From CAZHAX01 sp964530325 (lineage in GTDB: Bacteria; Chloroflexota; Anaerolineae; B4-G1), in the NCBI GenBank assembly GCA_964530325.1, contig CAZHAX010000001.1, positions 124,001 to 188,000 of the forward strand: DNA of 64,000 nucleotides, read 5' to 3'. Position numbers and translations under genes: made by a program. The notes beneath the pieces are model-generated. The model saw nothing but the letters and a program-made list of their open reading frames with translations, was not told the origin of the DNA and searched no databases. The stretch's first letter is position 1, and each line of letters starts with the position of its first letter. Of the stretch, positions 1 to 8,621 are shown in pieces.

Positions 1-1503
1 CTGATGCTCACCGATGCGGGCTTCCGAGTCCTGGAGTTCAACTGCCGCTTCGGCGACCCCGAGACGCAGGTGCTTCTGCCTCTGCTGGAGACCGATCTGG
101 TGGAGATCGTCACTGCCTGCCTGGAGGGAAGGCTGGACCGGCTTGACGTGCGCTGGAAGCAGGCCTACACGACGACCGTCGTCATGGCCTCCGGCGGGTA
201 CCCTGGCGAATACAGCAAGGGCCAGGAGATCTCTGGGGTGAAGGAGGCGGAAGCGCTGCCCGACACCGCCGTCTTTCAGGCCGGCACGAAGCTCGAGGAC
301 GACAAGCTGGTGACGGCCGGCGGGCGCGTGCTGGCGGTGACCTCGGTCGGCCAGAGCCTGGACGAGGCGCGGAAGCGTGCCTACGAGGGGATTGACGAGA
401 TCTCCTTCGAGGGGGCGCAGTACAGGACCGACATCGGTGCCGGCGTGCAGAAGATGCTCGATGAGCAGAAGGCGGCAGCGCAGGGCAGCGCCTATGCCGC
501 GGCCGGCGTGGATATCGATGCTAAGATGCGCATCTTCGAGCGCATGAAGGCGGCCGTCGAGAGCAGCTATACCCCCGGCGTGCTCGGCGGCATCGGGCCG
601 TTTGGGGGGCTCTACTCCCTCGAGCACCTGGCGGACGCGCGCGACCTCGTGCTCGTCTGCTCCACAGACGGAGTGGGCACCAAGACGATGATCGCCGCTG
701 CGATGGGACGCTACGACACCGTCGGTCACGATATCGTCAACCACTGCGTGAACGACGTACTCGTTCAGGGGGCCCGCCCGCTCTTCTTCCTGGACTACGT
801 CGCCGCCGGCAAGCTGGAGCCTGAGCTGGTTCTGGGTATCGTCACCAGCTGTGCTCAGGCCTGCCAGGCCGTGGGCTGCGCGCTCATCGGCGGTGAGACG
901 GCGGAGATGCCCGGTGTCTACCATCCGGGCGCCTTCGACCTGGTAGGTACCCTCATCGGTTGGGTGGAACGCCGAGCGATCGTTGACGGCACAGCCATCA
1001 GGGCTGGAGATGTCTGCCTGGGGCTGCCCTCCTCGGGACTGCACACGAACGGCTATTCGCTGGCCCGCAAGGTGTTCGCCGGCGTGGGCTGGGAGACGGA
1101 GATGCCCGAGCTGGGGCAGTCGATCGGTGAGGCGCTGCTGGCTCCGCACCGGGCCTACCTGAAGGAGTTCGAGGCGCTGGTGAGCGCCGGGGTGGAAGTG
1201 AAGGCAATGTCCCATATCACCGGAGGTGGCTTTGGGGACAACATTCCCCGCGTTCTGCCTGATGGAATCGGTGCCCGTCTCGACCGCGCCTCCTGGGAGG
1301 TGCCTCCCGTCTTCCGCCTGATCCAGAGCCGGGGGATGGTGGATGAGATGGAGATGTACCACGTGTTCAATATGGGGATCGGCATGGTTGTCATCGTCGG
1401 CAGGGACGACGTGGACAAGGCGATTGAAGCGCTCCCCGGCGGGGCAGTTGTCGTGGGGGAGACGGTCAAGTGGGATGGCCGCGGGCCGCGCGTCGAACTG
1501 TAG
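1..1503 (+). CDS. purD-purM: PurD (C-terminal part)-PurM fusion: GAR synthetase/AIR synthetase, 5' truncated by window
   Basis: Two steps of de novo purine synthesis appear fused in one chain. The frame is open from base 1, so the true start lies upstream. The first ~140 visible residues are the end of phosphoribosylamine-glycine ligase, with the ATP-grasp metal-site motif EFNCRFGDPETQ near residues 13-24. After a linker (~140-170), residues ~170-499 form a complete phosphoribosylformylglycinamidine cyclo-ligase: GGIGPFGG (~195), STDGVGTK (~222), GHDIVNHCVNDV, GGETAEMPG (~296) and FDLVGTLIG. The expected PurM length is ~340 residues, which matches. No stop or frameshift separates the two parts. 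It is followed by a membrane protein gene and purN, so the locus is a purine operon. Confidence 0.93.
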   Translation: MMLTDAGFRVLEFNCRFGDPETQVLLPLLETDLVEIVTACLEGRLDRLDVRWKQAYTTTVVMASGGYPGEYSKGQEISGVKEAEALPDTAVFQAGTKLEDDKLVTAGGRVLAVTSVGQSLDEARKRAYEGIDEISFEGAQYRTDIGAGVQKMLDEQKAAAQGSAYAAAGVDIDAKMRIFERMKAAVESSYTPGVLGGIGPFGGLYSLEHLADARDLVLVCSTDGVGTKTMIAAAMGRYDTVGHDIVNHCVNDVLVQGARPLFFLDYVAAGKLEPELVLGIVTSCAQACQAVGCALIGGETAEMPGVYHPGAFDLVGTLIGWVERRAIVDGTAIRAGDVCLGLPSSGLHTNGYSLARKVFAGVGWETEMPELGQSIGEALLAPHRAYLKEFEALVSAGVEVKAMSHITGGGFGDNIPRVLPDGIGARLDRASWEVPPVFRLIQSRGMVDEMEMYHVFNMGIGMVVIVGRDDVDKAIEALPGGAVVVGETVKWDGRGPRVEL

Positions 1504-1507
1504 AAGT

Positions 1508-2098
1508 ATGGTGCCGAACTCGGAGAACTCAGGCGCGAAGCCAGCGGCCAGCGCAAGCACGACCCTCTCCTTTGGGCGGGCCAATGCATTCGCTTTGGTG
1601 TTCTTGCTCATCATCCTGGTGCTGTTCCAGGTTGCCTTCCGCCTCACCGGGGCCGAAGCCAAGGTGGAACCGAGTCTCGCCGGCCTGGGATTGCTCCTTC
1701 TCGGATTCGTCGGCGGCATCGTAGCCCACGAGTTCTTCCACGCCGTGGGGTGGATTACCGCGGGCAGGCTTTCCTGGAGCGATATCAAGTTCGGCTTCAA
1801 GGTGGAGGCGCTGACCCCCTACGCACACAGCAAGGTTCCCATGCCGGCCAATGCCTACCGTCTCGGCATCCTGCTCCCGGGCATCGTCACCGGGCTTCTT
1901 CCCGGCGTGGTTGGGATTGCCCTGGGCAGCTACAGCCTGACGGCACTCGGCGCTATTCTGCTTGGATCGGCCGGCGGCGACCTGCTGGCGCTATGGGCTA
2001 TGAGGTTCGTTCCCGGCAGCGCGGTCGTCCGTGACCATCCGAGTCTGGTGGGCTGCGAGGTGGTCGATCAGACGGGAGAGACTGAGGTGACAAGATGA
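1508..2098 (+). CDS. DUF3267-type putative membrane zinc metallopeptidase
   Basis: 196-residue integral membrane protein. A hydrophobic segment lies near residues 28-47 and a second near 58-75 runs into HEFFH (~74-78), an HExxH zinc-binding motif. A conserved block (IKFGF..EALTPYAHSK) and further hydrophobic segments (~115-160) follow, ending with GGDLLALW, which could supply a third metal ligand. This layout fits the DUF3267 putative zincin family; the substrate is unknown. The ATG lies 4 bases after the purD-purM stop, and the stop overlaps the purN start (ATGA), so it is co-transcribed with purine genes. A role in purine metabolism is not established. Co-transcription may simply reflect operon position. 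Confidence 0.75.
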   Translation: MVPNSENSGAKPAASASTTLSFGRANAFALVFLLIILVLFQVAFRLTGAEAKVEPSLAGLGLLLLGFVGGIVAHEFFHAVGWITAGRLSWSDIKFGFKVEALTPYAHSKVPMPANAYRLGILLPGIVTGLLPGVVGIALGSYSLTALGAILLGSAGGDLLALWAMRFVPGSAVVRDHPSLVGCEVVDQTGETEVTR

Positions 2099-2703
2099 CC
2101 CGTATCGCCGTGTTGGTCTCCGGGTATGGCTCGAACCTGGAAGCGATACTGACCGCCGTTGAGGAAGGCAGGCTGCCCGGCGTTGAAGTGGGGCTGGTCG
2201 TCTCCAATCGGCGCGAGGCCTTTGGCATCAAGCGGGCCGTACGCCACGGCATACCCGTCGTCTACTTCCCTCTCGGCCCATACACGGCGGCCGGCAGGCC
2301 CCGAGAGGACTACGATTCGGACCTGGCCGCGCTGGTCGGCGCCTTCGGGGTCACCTGGGTCGTGCTGGCCGGCTGGATGCACGTCCTGGGCAGTCCCTTC
2401 GTCCGCCACTTCCCCTCGCGCGTGGTCAACCTACACCCGGCTCTGCCGGGGATGTTCGCCGGCACGCATGCCATCGAGCGGGCCTACGAGGCTTTCAAGA
2501 AGGGCGAGCTCGACCATACGGGGATCATGGTCCACCTGGTGCCGGACGAGGCGGTCGATGAGGGGCCCGTCGTGGCGCAGGAGGAGATAGGGATCCGGCC
2601 GGAAGACTCACTGGATGACCTGGAGGAGCGGGTGCACGCCGTGGAGCACCGACTTCTCGTGCAGGCCCTGCACGATCTGATCTGTCAGTCCGATCAGGCA
2701 TGA
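2095..2703 (+). CDS. purN: Phosphoribosylglycinamide formyltransferase (GART)
   Basis: Transfers a formyl group from 10-formyltetrahydrofolate to GAR, the third step of purine synthesis, in the cytosol. It has 202 residues, normal for PurN. The N-terminal substrate loop is VLVSGYGSNLEAI (~6-18). The catalytic Asn-His pair is in VNLHPALPG (~112) with FAGTHAIERA after it, and the catalytic Asp is in VDEGPVVAQ (~154). Its ATG overlaps the stop of the preceding membrane protein by four bases, implying translational coupling. A GC-rich hairpin (2711-2729) separates it from the convergent patatin gene and may end transcription, although no T-run follows. Confidence 0.95.
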   Translation: MTRIAVLVSGYGSNLEAILTAVEEGRLPGVEVGLVVSNRREAFGIKRAVRHGIPVVYFPLGPYTAAGRPREDYDSDLAALVGAFGVTWVVLAGWMHVLGSPFVRHFPSRVVNLHPALPGMFAGTHAIERAYEAFKKGELDHTGIMVHLVPDEAVDEGPVVAQEEIGIRPEDSLDDLEERVHAVEHRLLVQALHDLICQSDQA

Positions 2704-2751
2704 TGCGGTTGGCCCGGCTGGCCGGGGCCGCGACTGGGTCGTGGTGCGGTT

Positions 2752-3657
2752 CTACTTCTGCCTGCGCAGCGCGCGGGCAATCCGGTGCTGCAAGCGGACC
2801 CACGGCTTGAGCAGGACCGAATCCCGCAGCTTGACCAGCGCATCGGTATGCAGGCTGGCCGCGGCTTCCCCCGCGGCGATGGCCCCTTCCGCCTTGTCCA
2901 GATCGAACAGCCCGATGCACAGGGGAATCTCGATCATCACGTCCGGAGGTCTCTTCTGCATCTTCTGGGCTACCAGAGCCTCTGATTGGATGGACATCGA
3001 CCGCTCCAGGATGCGTAGGAGGAACGCCAAACGCGAACGGCGCAGGACGAGCCGGACCGCAGCGCTGGCGCCCTGATCATCCTGCCCCTCGCCCACATCC
3101 AGCAGGCCAGGCAGGTCGTGGAATGTGTGGGAGGCGATCACGTAGTCGGCGCCCATGCCTTGGACGACGTCGAAGGGCACCGGGTTGAGAACCCCTCCGT
3201 CCACCAGCATTCGTCCGTGCCACTCCGTCGGCGGGAAGATCGCGGCCAGGGCGGTTGTGGCCAGGACCGCCTCTACCACGGACCCCTCGCGCAGGGTCAC
3301 TTCCTCGCCCCGCCCCAGGTCGACGGCGGTGAGGGCAAGGGGAATGGGCAGCTGATCGAAGGTCAGGTCGCCGCCGAGGATCTCGACCAACAGCGCCGCG
3401 GTCTTATCCCGGCCGACGAGGCCGCGTCCGCTTCGATCCCACTGCAGTATGTCGAGAAGGCGAAGCGAACCGGCCAGCTCCTCAATCGACGACGCCGTGT
3501 GCCCGGCGGCGCGAAGCGCGGCCACGACGCCCCCCATGCTCGTGCCGGCCAGCATGTCGATCGGTATGCCCAGCCTCTCGATCACCCTGAGCACGCCGAC
3601 GTGGGCCAAGCCCCTGGCCCCGCCGCCGCTTAGTGCCATTCCTACAGTCTTGGCCAT
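2752..3657 (-). CDS. Patatin-like phospholipase family protein (RssA/NTE-type)
   Basis: 301-residue Ser-Asp acyl hydrolase. The glycine-rich oxyanion loop GGGARG is at 11-16, the nucleophile elbow GTSMG at 38-42 (Ser40), and the Asp of the DGG motif near 153 (LVDGGVLNP). The order and spacing match single-domain bacterial patatins related to RssA. No signal peptide or membrane segment is seen, so it is probably cytosolic or peripheral. The ATG at 3657 was chosen because an AGGGAGA ribosome-binding sequence lies ~6 bases upstream and the hydrolase fold begins at once; a longer open frame upstream has no homology-like content. The substrate (phospholipid or lysophospholipid) cannot be told from sequence. 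Confidence 0.88.
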   Translation of the reverse strand: MAKTVGMALSGGGARGLAHVGVLRVIERLGIPIDMLAGTSMGGVVAALRAAGHTASSIEELAGSLRLLDILQWDRSGRGLVGRDKTAALLVEILGGDLTFDQLPIPLALTAVDLGRGEEVTLREGSVVEAVLATTALAAIFPPTEWHGRMLVDGGVLNPVPFDVVQGMGADYVIASHTFHDLPGLLDVGEGQDDQGASAAVRLVLRRSRLAFLLRILERSMSIQSEALVAQKMQKRPPDVMIEIPLCIGLFDLDKAEGAIAAGEAAASLHTDALVKLRDSVLLKPWVRLQHRIARALRRQK

Positions 3658-3698
3658 TGTCTTCTCCCTATCGCGGGCTGATCGCCGTGCCGTCGGCG

Positions 3699-5651
3699 TC
3701 ACCGCATGATCCATCTCTCCAGCTCGTATGAATCGCTCCCGTCGGCGAGCAGCACTCGCTGCAGGTCCGGCCAGCCGTACAGGCCGGTGCGAAGGCTGTA
3801 ACTGCCCGGCTCTAGTGCCTGAGGCAACACCAGCTGGAAACGCGTCACCAGCAGGTCTCCTTCCCTCCAGTACCAGCCTGGGACGCCCGGTCCGTCCACC
3901 TGCGCTGCCAGCTCTCCGTCCAGGAAGAGGTGGTTGAAGAAGTGGTACTGCTGGCCAGGTGGCTCGGCTAGGTGCCAATAGGATACGATGGAGAGCACGC
4001 CTCCGGGCTCGGCGGCACCCTCGATTGTTGCCCTGACCAGGCCCACTCCATTGTCCCACTCCGCCTGATGCGCGGGGAAGTCCTCACCGGCCGAGGTGCA
4101 GAAGAACCGCCAGGGCGGGTCGGCGGGGATGGCCATCTCGTGCTGCTCGATGGCCTGCTGGGGGAGTGCTTCCAGCTGTGCTTCGAGCGCTCCGGGGCCG
4201 AGCATGTAGCAGGTAGGTCCGGGAGGGATGATCAGGCCTGCACCCGCCGGGGCAACCCGCACTCGATCGCTGGCGATGAACGAGCCGATCCAACTGAAGG
4301 GGGAGAGCTCACCCTCGAACTCGGTGAGTATGATCACCTCTCCTTTCGGCACCCGACGGAGGAAGGAGTCTATCTCGTCGACTGCCGCATCCATCAGCCA
4401 GGCGCGGGTTGGAGCCCTGAGTTGCCCCTTCATCTCATAGCCGATGCGCACTGCCCAGAGATGGGTCCACCAGAGCGAGACGAGCAGGACCACGGCGAGG
4501 AGCCCGGTGCCGACTGTGCGCCATACCCTGCTGTCGCTCCGGAGCAGCCCTGCCACCCAGGCGCCCAGCAGTGCGAGCGGAGCCGGGAAGAGGAACAGCA
4601 GGTAGACGTGCAGCAGGTAGAAGCCGGTGGGCAGGTAGAGTGCCGGCGCTAACGCGGCCCAGGCCGCCGTGAAGAGCAGTACCCCGCGGTGCCGGCGGCA
4701 GCGCACGCTCTGGAGGCAGCAGAACAGGAAGGAGCAGGCGAAAAGGAGTAGCAGCACGCAGTGAACGAAGGGGAGCTGGAGAACGGACTCCGCCCAAACG
4801 TTGCTGCGCGGTGTCTCCAGGACGCCGCGCCCTGTCAACAGCTCGCCCGCCAGGGCGAAGGCAGCTACGTTAGGGCCGGCTGGTCGCGGCCCGGCGGTGC
4901 GAAGCAGCTGGCCGATCTCCAAGGAGGAGGTCATGGCAAGGTACCGAACGTAGGGAGCTATCAGCAGCACGCTCGCGCCCAGCCCGGCCCAGAAGCCAGC
5001 CCAGAGCCTCTGCCTCCAGGCTATGATCAAGCCGGCCGCGAAGAGGAGCGCTGCCCAGGGTGCCGCGGCTACGTGCACCGTGCCCATTAGAGCGGAACAG
5101 ACGAGTGCCCCTGCGAGATGGACGGGATGCTTGCTCTTCGATCGCGCCAGCAGTATCAGAAAGAAGGAGAAGGCAAGCGTGGCGAACGTGGGAACGAGCG
5201 ATTGGTACCAGATCCAGCGGACGAACTCGACGATCCACGGATTGGTGGCGTACATGCAGGCTGCAACCAGCGCGGCTCGCCGGCCGACCGCTCGCCGCAC
5301 GGCGGCGTAGAGCGTCGCCAGGGCCACGAGATCGAGCATCGAGAAGAACCACTTGATGGCTATTGTCCTCTTGACCAGCAGCAACGGTATCGCCGCTATG
5401 TAGGAGGTGACCGCCGTCTGCCAGATCCCCACCGACGACTTCATTCCGGCCAGAGGCAGGCTGCGGAGCGAAGCGAGTTCTGCGGCTCCGCTGAGCAGTG
5501 AGCTCTGGTCGCCCCCGATCAGCGCTTCGTGGAATGCCGCGAGACGGAGATAGGCCGCGACCAGGATGATGAGCACCGCAGCCCAGTGGACCGCGGGCTT
5601 TCCTCCGCTCGCCCGTCCTGCCATCCGTGGATCTGTCATGGGGTTCGCCAT
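3699..5651 (-). CDS. GT-C type membrane glycosyltransferase (GT39/ArnT-like) with C-terminal periplasmic-type domain
   Basis: 650-residue polytopic protein. After one N-terminal helix (~20-38), the first extracytoplasmic loop has an acidic GGDQSS motif (~47-52), where GT-C enzymes keep their catalytic Asp. About ten hydrophobic helices follow (to ~410), then a ~230-residue soluble C-terminal part ending ..ELERWIMR. Such enzymes move sugars from polyprenyl-phosphate donors outside the membrane. Donor and acceptor are unknown. A second ATG at 5639 is possible and neither start has a strong ribosome-binding site. It shares orientation with the patatin gene 41 bp downstream. A related GT-C enzyme lies at 6730-8238. 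Confidence 0.72.
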   Translation of the reverse strand: MANPMTDPRMAGRASGGKPAVHWAAVLIILVAAYLRLAAFHEALIGGDQSSLLSGAAELASLRSLPLAGMKSSVGIWQTAVTSYIAAIPLLLVKRTIAIKWFFSMLDLVALATLYAAVRRAVGRRAALVAACMYATNPWIVEFVRWIWYQSLVPTFATLAFSFFLILLARSKSKHPVHLAGALVCSALMGTVHVAAAPWAALLFAAGLIIAWRQRLWAGFWAGLGASVLLIAPYVRYLAMTSSLEIGQLLRTAGPRPAGPNVAAFALAGELLTGRGVLETPRSNVWAESVLQLPFVHCVLLLLFACSFLFCCLQSVRCRRHRGVLLFTAAWAALAPALYLPTGFYLLHVYLLFLFPAPLALLGAWVAGLLRSDSRVWRTVGTGLLAVVLLVSLWWTHLWAVRIGYEMKGQLRAPTRAWLMDAAVDEIDSFLRRVPKGEVIILTEFEGELSPFSWIGSFIASDRVRVAPAGAGLIIPPGPTCYMLGPGALEAQLEALPQQAIEQHEMAIPADPPWRFFCTSAGEDFPAHQAEWDNGVGLVRATIEGAAEPGGVLSIVSYWHLAEPPGQQYHFFNHLFLDGELAAQVDGPGVPGWYWREGDLLVTRFQLVLPQALEPGSYSLRTGLYGWPDLQRVLLADGSDSYELERWIMR

Positions 5652-5796
5652 ACGACGTCAGGGGTGTGCCAGGCGCGGTTTCAAGGCGGCGGAGTGGAGT
5701 TCTCTTCGGTATGCCCGGGTCGGCTGCCGTGGGCAGCGTGACCACGCCAATCGAGCGTTTTCTCACCCCGAGTGGCACATCGGGCGAGCAGGCACC

Positions 5797-6669
5797 TCAT
5801 TCCAGGTACTTGCCGACCAGCGGGGCCAGATCTCGCTTGGTCTCCTCTGGGATCAGATCTTGCTGAGTGATCAAGGCGGAGGCCAGCGTCGAGCCGCACT
5901 CGCAGTCGCGCTTCGCCTTCGCCAGCTTCGGCACCAGCGAGCGGATTGTGTTCTGGGCCAGGTCCGCGTTCGCCGCCAGCGTGGCCAGCAGAGCCTCGAC
6001 GGTCACTGGCTCCTCCGTCTCGTGCCACACATCGTAGTCGGTGATGTGAGCCATTACGGCGTAGCACATCTCCGCCTCCCGCGCCAGGAAGGCCTCGGGG
6101 CAGGTGGTCATGCCGATGATGTCCATGCCCCATGAGCGGTAGGTGCTGCTCTCTGCCTTGGTGGAGAAGCGAGGTCCCTCGATGGTGATGAAGCGGCCGC
6201 CGCGATGGATCGCGCCGCCCAATCCGTCAACAGTGTCAGCCAGCAGGCTGGACAGCCGGCCGCACAGAGGGTCGGCCACGCCGATGTGGGCGACCAAGCC
6301 GCGGCCGAAGAAAGTGTATTCGCGCTTCTTGGTGAAGTCGAAGAGCTGGTCCGGCACGACGACGTCGCCTGGCGCAGCATTCTCCCTAAGCGAGCCGCAC
6401 GCCGAGATGGAAAGGACCTGCTCGACGCCCAGTGTCTTCAGGGCGTAGATATTCGCACGGTAGTTGACCTCCGTCGGCATGATGTGGTGGCCACGGCCGT
6501 GGCGGGCGACGAATGCAACGCGCACGTCCTCGATCGAGCCGATCACGATCGTGTCCGAGGGGTCGCCGAACGGGGTGTTCACCACTCTCTCTTCGATGCC
6601 GCTCAGCTCCTCCATCTGGTAGAGGCCGCTGCCGCCTATGACGCCGATGCGAATGGGAGTGTCTGCCAT
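5797..6669 (-). CDS. mtnP: S-methyl-5'-thioadenosine phosphorylase (MTAP)
   Basis: Phosphorolysis of methylthioadenosine to adenine and methylthioribose-1-phosphate, a purine salvage and methionine recycling step in the cytosol. The 290 residues show the family pattern: phosphate loop VIGGSGLY (~9-16), ARHGRGHHIMP and VNYRANIYALK (~55-80), base/ribose site around TIEGPRFSTKAE, GMTTCPEAFLAREAEM, and ITDYD, whose Asp residues favour a 6-amino purine. These favour MTAP over purine nucleoside phosphorylase. The ATG at 6669 has AGGAGC 7 bases upstream. A -10-like TAGAAT (6710-6715, minus) lies ~40 bases upstream. No other methionine-salvage gene is in the window. Confidence 0.93.
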   Translation of the reverse strand: MADTPIRIGVIGGSGLYQMEELSGIEERVVNTPFGDPSDTIVIGSIEDVRVAFVARHGRGHHIMPTEVNYRANIYALKTLGVEQVLSISACGSLRENAAPGDVVVPDQLFDFTKKREYTFFGRGLVAHIGVADPLCGRLSSLLADTVDGLGGAIHRGGRFITIEGPRFSTKAESSTYRSWGMDIIGMTTCPEAFLAREAEMCYAVMAHITDYDVWHETEEPVTVEALLATLAANADLAQNTIRSLVPKLAKAKRDCECGSTLASALITQQDLIPEETKRDLAPLVGKYLE

Positions 6670-6729
6670 CAGATTGCTCCTTCGTTGGTGTTGGTCGCCG
6701 CACCCGACCATTCTACTGCAGGCGCCAGC

Positions 6730-8238
6730 TCAATGCCAGTGGGCCCGGTAGACGACCATCGTGGCGCCGCCGGTGATGGTGCGATGCTCCAGTGTCACTT
6801 CCCGAACCGGCTCCAGCACGTCGGACCGGGCTGCGAGGCCCGGGAACCAACTGGGAAAGATGATGACGTAGTCGGCCTGATGCTCTGCGAGGAAGCGGAG
6901 CAGGAGGTCGGTCCGGTCCGGTGAGCGGAGCAGGGCCTGTACCTCGGGTGTGATCAGCCCGGCCAGGTCGATCACGTAGCGCTCAGAGATGTAGGTGATG
7001 GCTCCGATGTCGTTCAGGGCCAGAACTGCCTCCTCCGGCGTGTTCTCTTCCACCCACCGGCCGAGCTCGACGTGCATGTCGTTGATGCTGGCGACGTCCC
7101 ACGCGTAGTTCTGCGCCATTGCCGGCAGCCGCCAGGCAGTTGCCGCCACCAGTAGAGCCAGTAGCGCAGCTGACGCGACGGGCGAGGGACGCCAGCGGAA
7201 GCCTCGTTTCCTGGCAATGGTCCTGGCTTCCAACAAGCCCTGCGTGGCCACGACCGCGTTGCACGGAATCAGCGGCATGAGGTATCGCCCGTGCTGGTAG
7301 AGGTCGATGTGCAGGAACCCGTAGGCAAGGACTAGGCCGCCTGCCCAGAGGCTGAGAATAGGCGCCCTCCTCAGGCCCAGGAGTAGCCCAAGGAGGAAGA
7401 AGGGCAGCAGGATCGGGCTGTCCAGCACCAGGTAGGTCGCGGCTGCGCTCAGGTAGTCGAAGTGCGGGAGGAGACCCGGCGATACCTTGGCCTGGTATGT
7501 GTTCGGCAGCAGATGCCCGCCGGTCTGCAGCGAGAACAGGATGTAGGGCAGCACGAGCGCGGCAAACAGGAGGGCCGGCAGCAGGGGCCAGCGGCCTGGC
7601 GAGGCGCTGTGCTCTCGGACCAGGACGATGATGAAGTCGGCCAGCGACAAGGCGAAAAGCAGGTAGCCCTCGGGCCGGGAGAGAGCAGCCAGCGCGAAGA
7701 GAAGGGCCGTGCTCAGACGGTAGCGCCGCCGGGCCCGATCTGTCAGGTGCGAGCCGATCGCCGCTAGACTCAGCGCGGCGAACAGGCAGGTCTCCTGTGC
7801 AGACAGCCCTGCCCACACCATTCGGCCGTTGACGGCAACTACTGCGCCGGCGATCCAGGCGGTCCAGCAGATGCCGGTGAGCCGCTTCGCCAGAACGTAG
7901 GTGAACGCTACGGCGAGTAGAAAGCAGACGGCGCTGAGGACCTGCCCCGCAGCGGGGAAATCGCCGCCGACGACGTAGACTGCGGCCAGGAGCAGGGTCC
8001 ACAGGGGGGCGGTTGAGCCGGCGGTCGGCTCGCTCGGATTGAACGAGAAGCCGTCTCCCCTGGCCAGGTTACGCGCGAACTGGAAGTGAATCCAGGCGTC
8101 GTCGAGAGGCACTCCGCCCTGGCCCGGCGCTGCCGCCTGCGCCCGTACGGCGAACCCAGCCAGGGCCAGACAAGCGATCAGGAGGAGGCTCGCCAGCCAC
8201 GGCCAGTCGTGCCGCCCGAATGCTCGATCCACGCTCAC
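6730..8238 (-). CDS. Polytopic membrane glycosyltransferase (AftB-like GT-C)
   Basis: 502 residues from a GTG start that overlaps the stop of the upstream SDR gene by four bases (GTGA). After the first helix the loop reads LDDAWIHFQFARNLARGDGF followed by PLWTLLLA. This strongly resembles the DDA-hydrophobic-F/RYARN-GxGF motif of GT-C polyprenyl-phosphate-dependent transferases such as arabinofuranosyltransferase AftB. About ten more helices follow, with a short soluble C-terminal domain (~390-502). The acidic pair is the presumed catalytic site facing outside. Donor and acceptor are unknown. Co-orientation with FHA genes and nearby murJ is compatible with a cell-envelope role, which is inference. 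Confidence 0.72.
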   Translation of the reverse strand: MSVDRAFGRHDWPWLASLLLIACLALAGFAVRAQAAAPGQGGVPLDDAWIHFQFARNLARGDGFSFNPSEPTAGSTAPLWTLLLAAVYVVGGDFPAAGQVLSAVCFLLAVAFTYVLAKRLTGICWTAWIAGAVVAVNGRMVWAGLSAQETCLFAALSLAAIGSHLTDRARRRYRLSTALLFALAALSRPEGYLLFALSLADFIIVLVREHSASPGRWPLLPALLFAALVLPYILFSLQTGGHLLPNTYQAKVSPGLLPHFDYLSAAATYLVLDSPILLPFFLLGLLLGLRRAPILSLWAGGLVLAYGFLHIDLYQHGRYLMPLIPCNAVVATQGLLEARTIARKRGFRWRPSPVASAALLALLVAATAWRLPAMAQNYAWDVASINDMHVELGRWVEENTPEEAVLALNDIGAITYISERYVIDLAGLITPEVQALLRSPDRTDLLLRFLAEHQADYVIIFPSWFPGLAARSDVLEPVREVTLEHRTITGGATMVVYRAHWH

Positions 8239-8621
8239 GACATGCCCCGGCACATTCCCCCGTCCACCGGGAGGCAAACGCCGTTGACGTACGACGCCGC
8301 CGGGGAGACGAGGAACGCAGCAGCGGCGGCGAACTCCTCGGGCTCTCCCAGACGGCCGAGGGGGATGGCCGCGGCGATCTTCGCCTCCTCCTCGGCGGCG
8401 GTGGTGCCACTCCGCTCCGCCCGGTCGGCAAGGAGCTGGTCGACCCTGGCGGTGCGCGTCCAGCCCGGGCAGATCGCATTGGCGCGGATACCCGCCGGTC
8501 CGAGCTTGTTTGCCAGCGTTCGCACCAGCCCGGCCGCCGCCAGCCGGCGGGCCACAGCCTGGCCCAAGCCCCTACTGGCGGCCGTGACCAGGGCGACCCT
8601 GCCGGCCAGGCCCGGGTCCAC
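8235..8621 (-). CDS. SDR-family oxidoreductase with internal in-frame deletion (probably non-functional)
   Basis: 128 residues, half the usual ~250 of short-chain dehydrogenases. The N-terminus is a normal Rossmann start (GRVALVTAASRGLGQAVARRL, TGxxxGxG-like). The text then jumps at residue ~32 into the region that normally follows the active site (LVRTLANKLGPAGIRANAICPG), and continues normally through the substrate loop to the C-terminal VNGVCLPVDGG. The whole middle, including the catalytic Ser and YxxxK, is absent, yet the frame is kept. The GC-rich junction GCCGGGCTGG would fit recombination between short repeats. It starts with GTG, overlapping the FHA gene stop by one base, and its stop overlaps the glycosyltransferase start, so it may persist as a coupled reading frame. 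Misassembly is the alternative. Confidence 0.75.
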   Translation of the reverse strand: MDPGLAGRVALVTAASRGLGQAVARRLAAAGLVRTLANKLGPAGIRANAICPGWTRTARVDQLLADRAERSGTTAAEEEAKIAAAIPLGRLGEPEEFAAAAAFLVSPAASYVNGVCLPVDGGMCRGMS

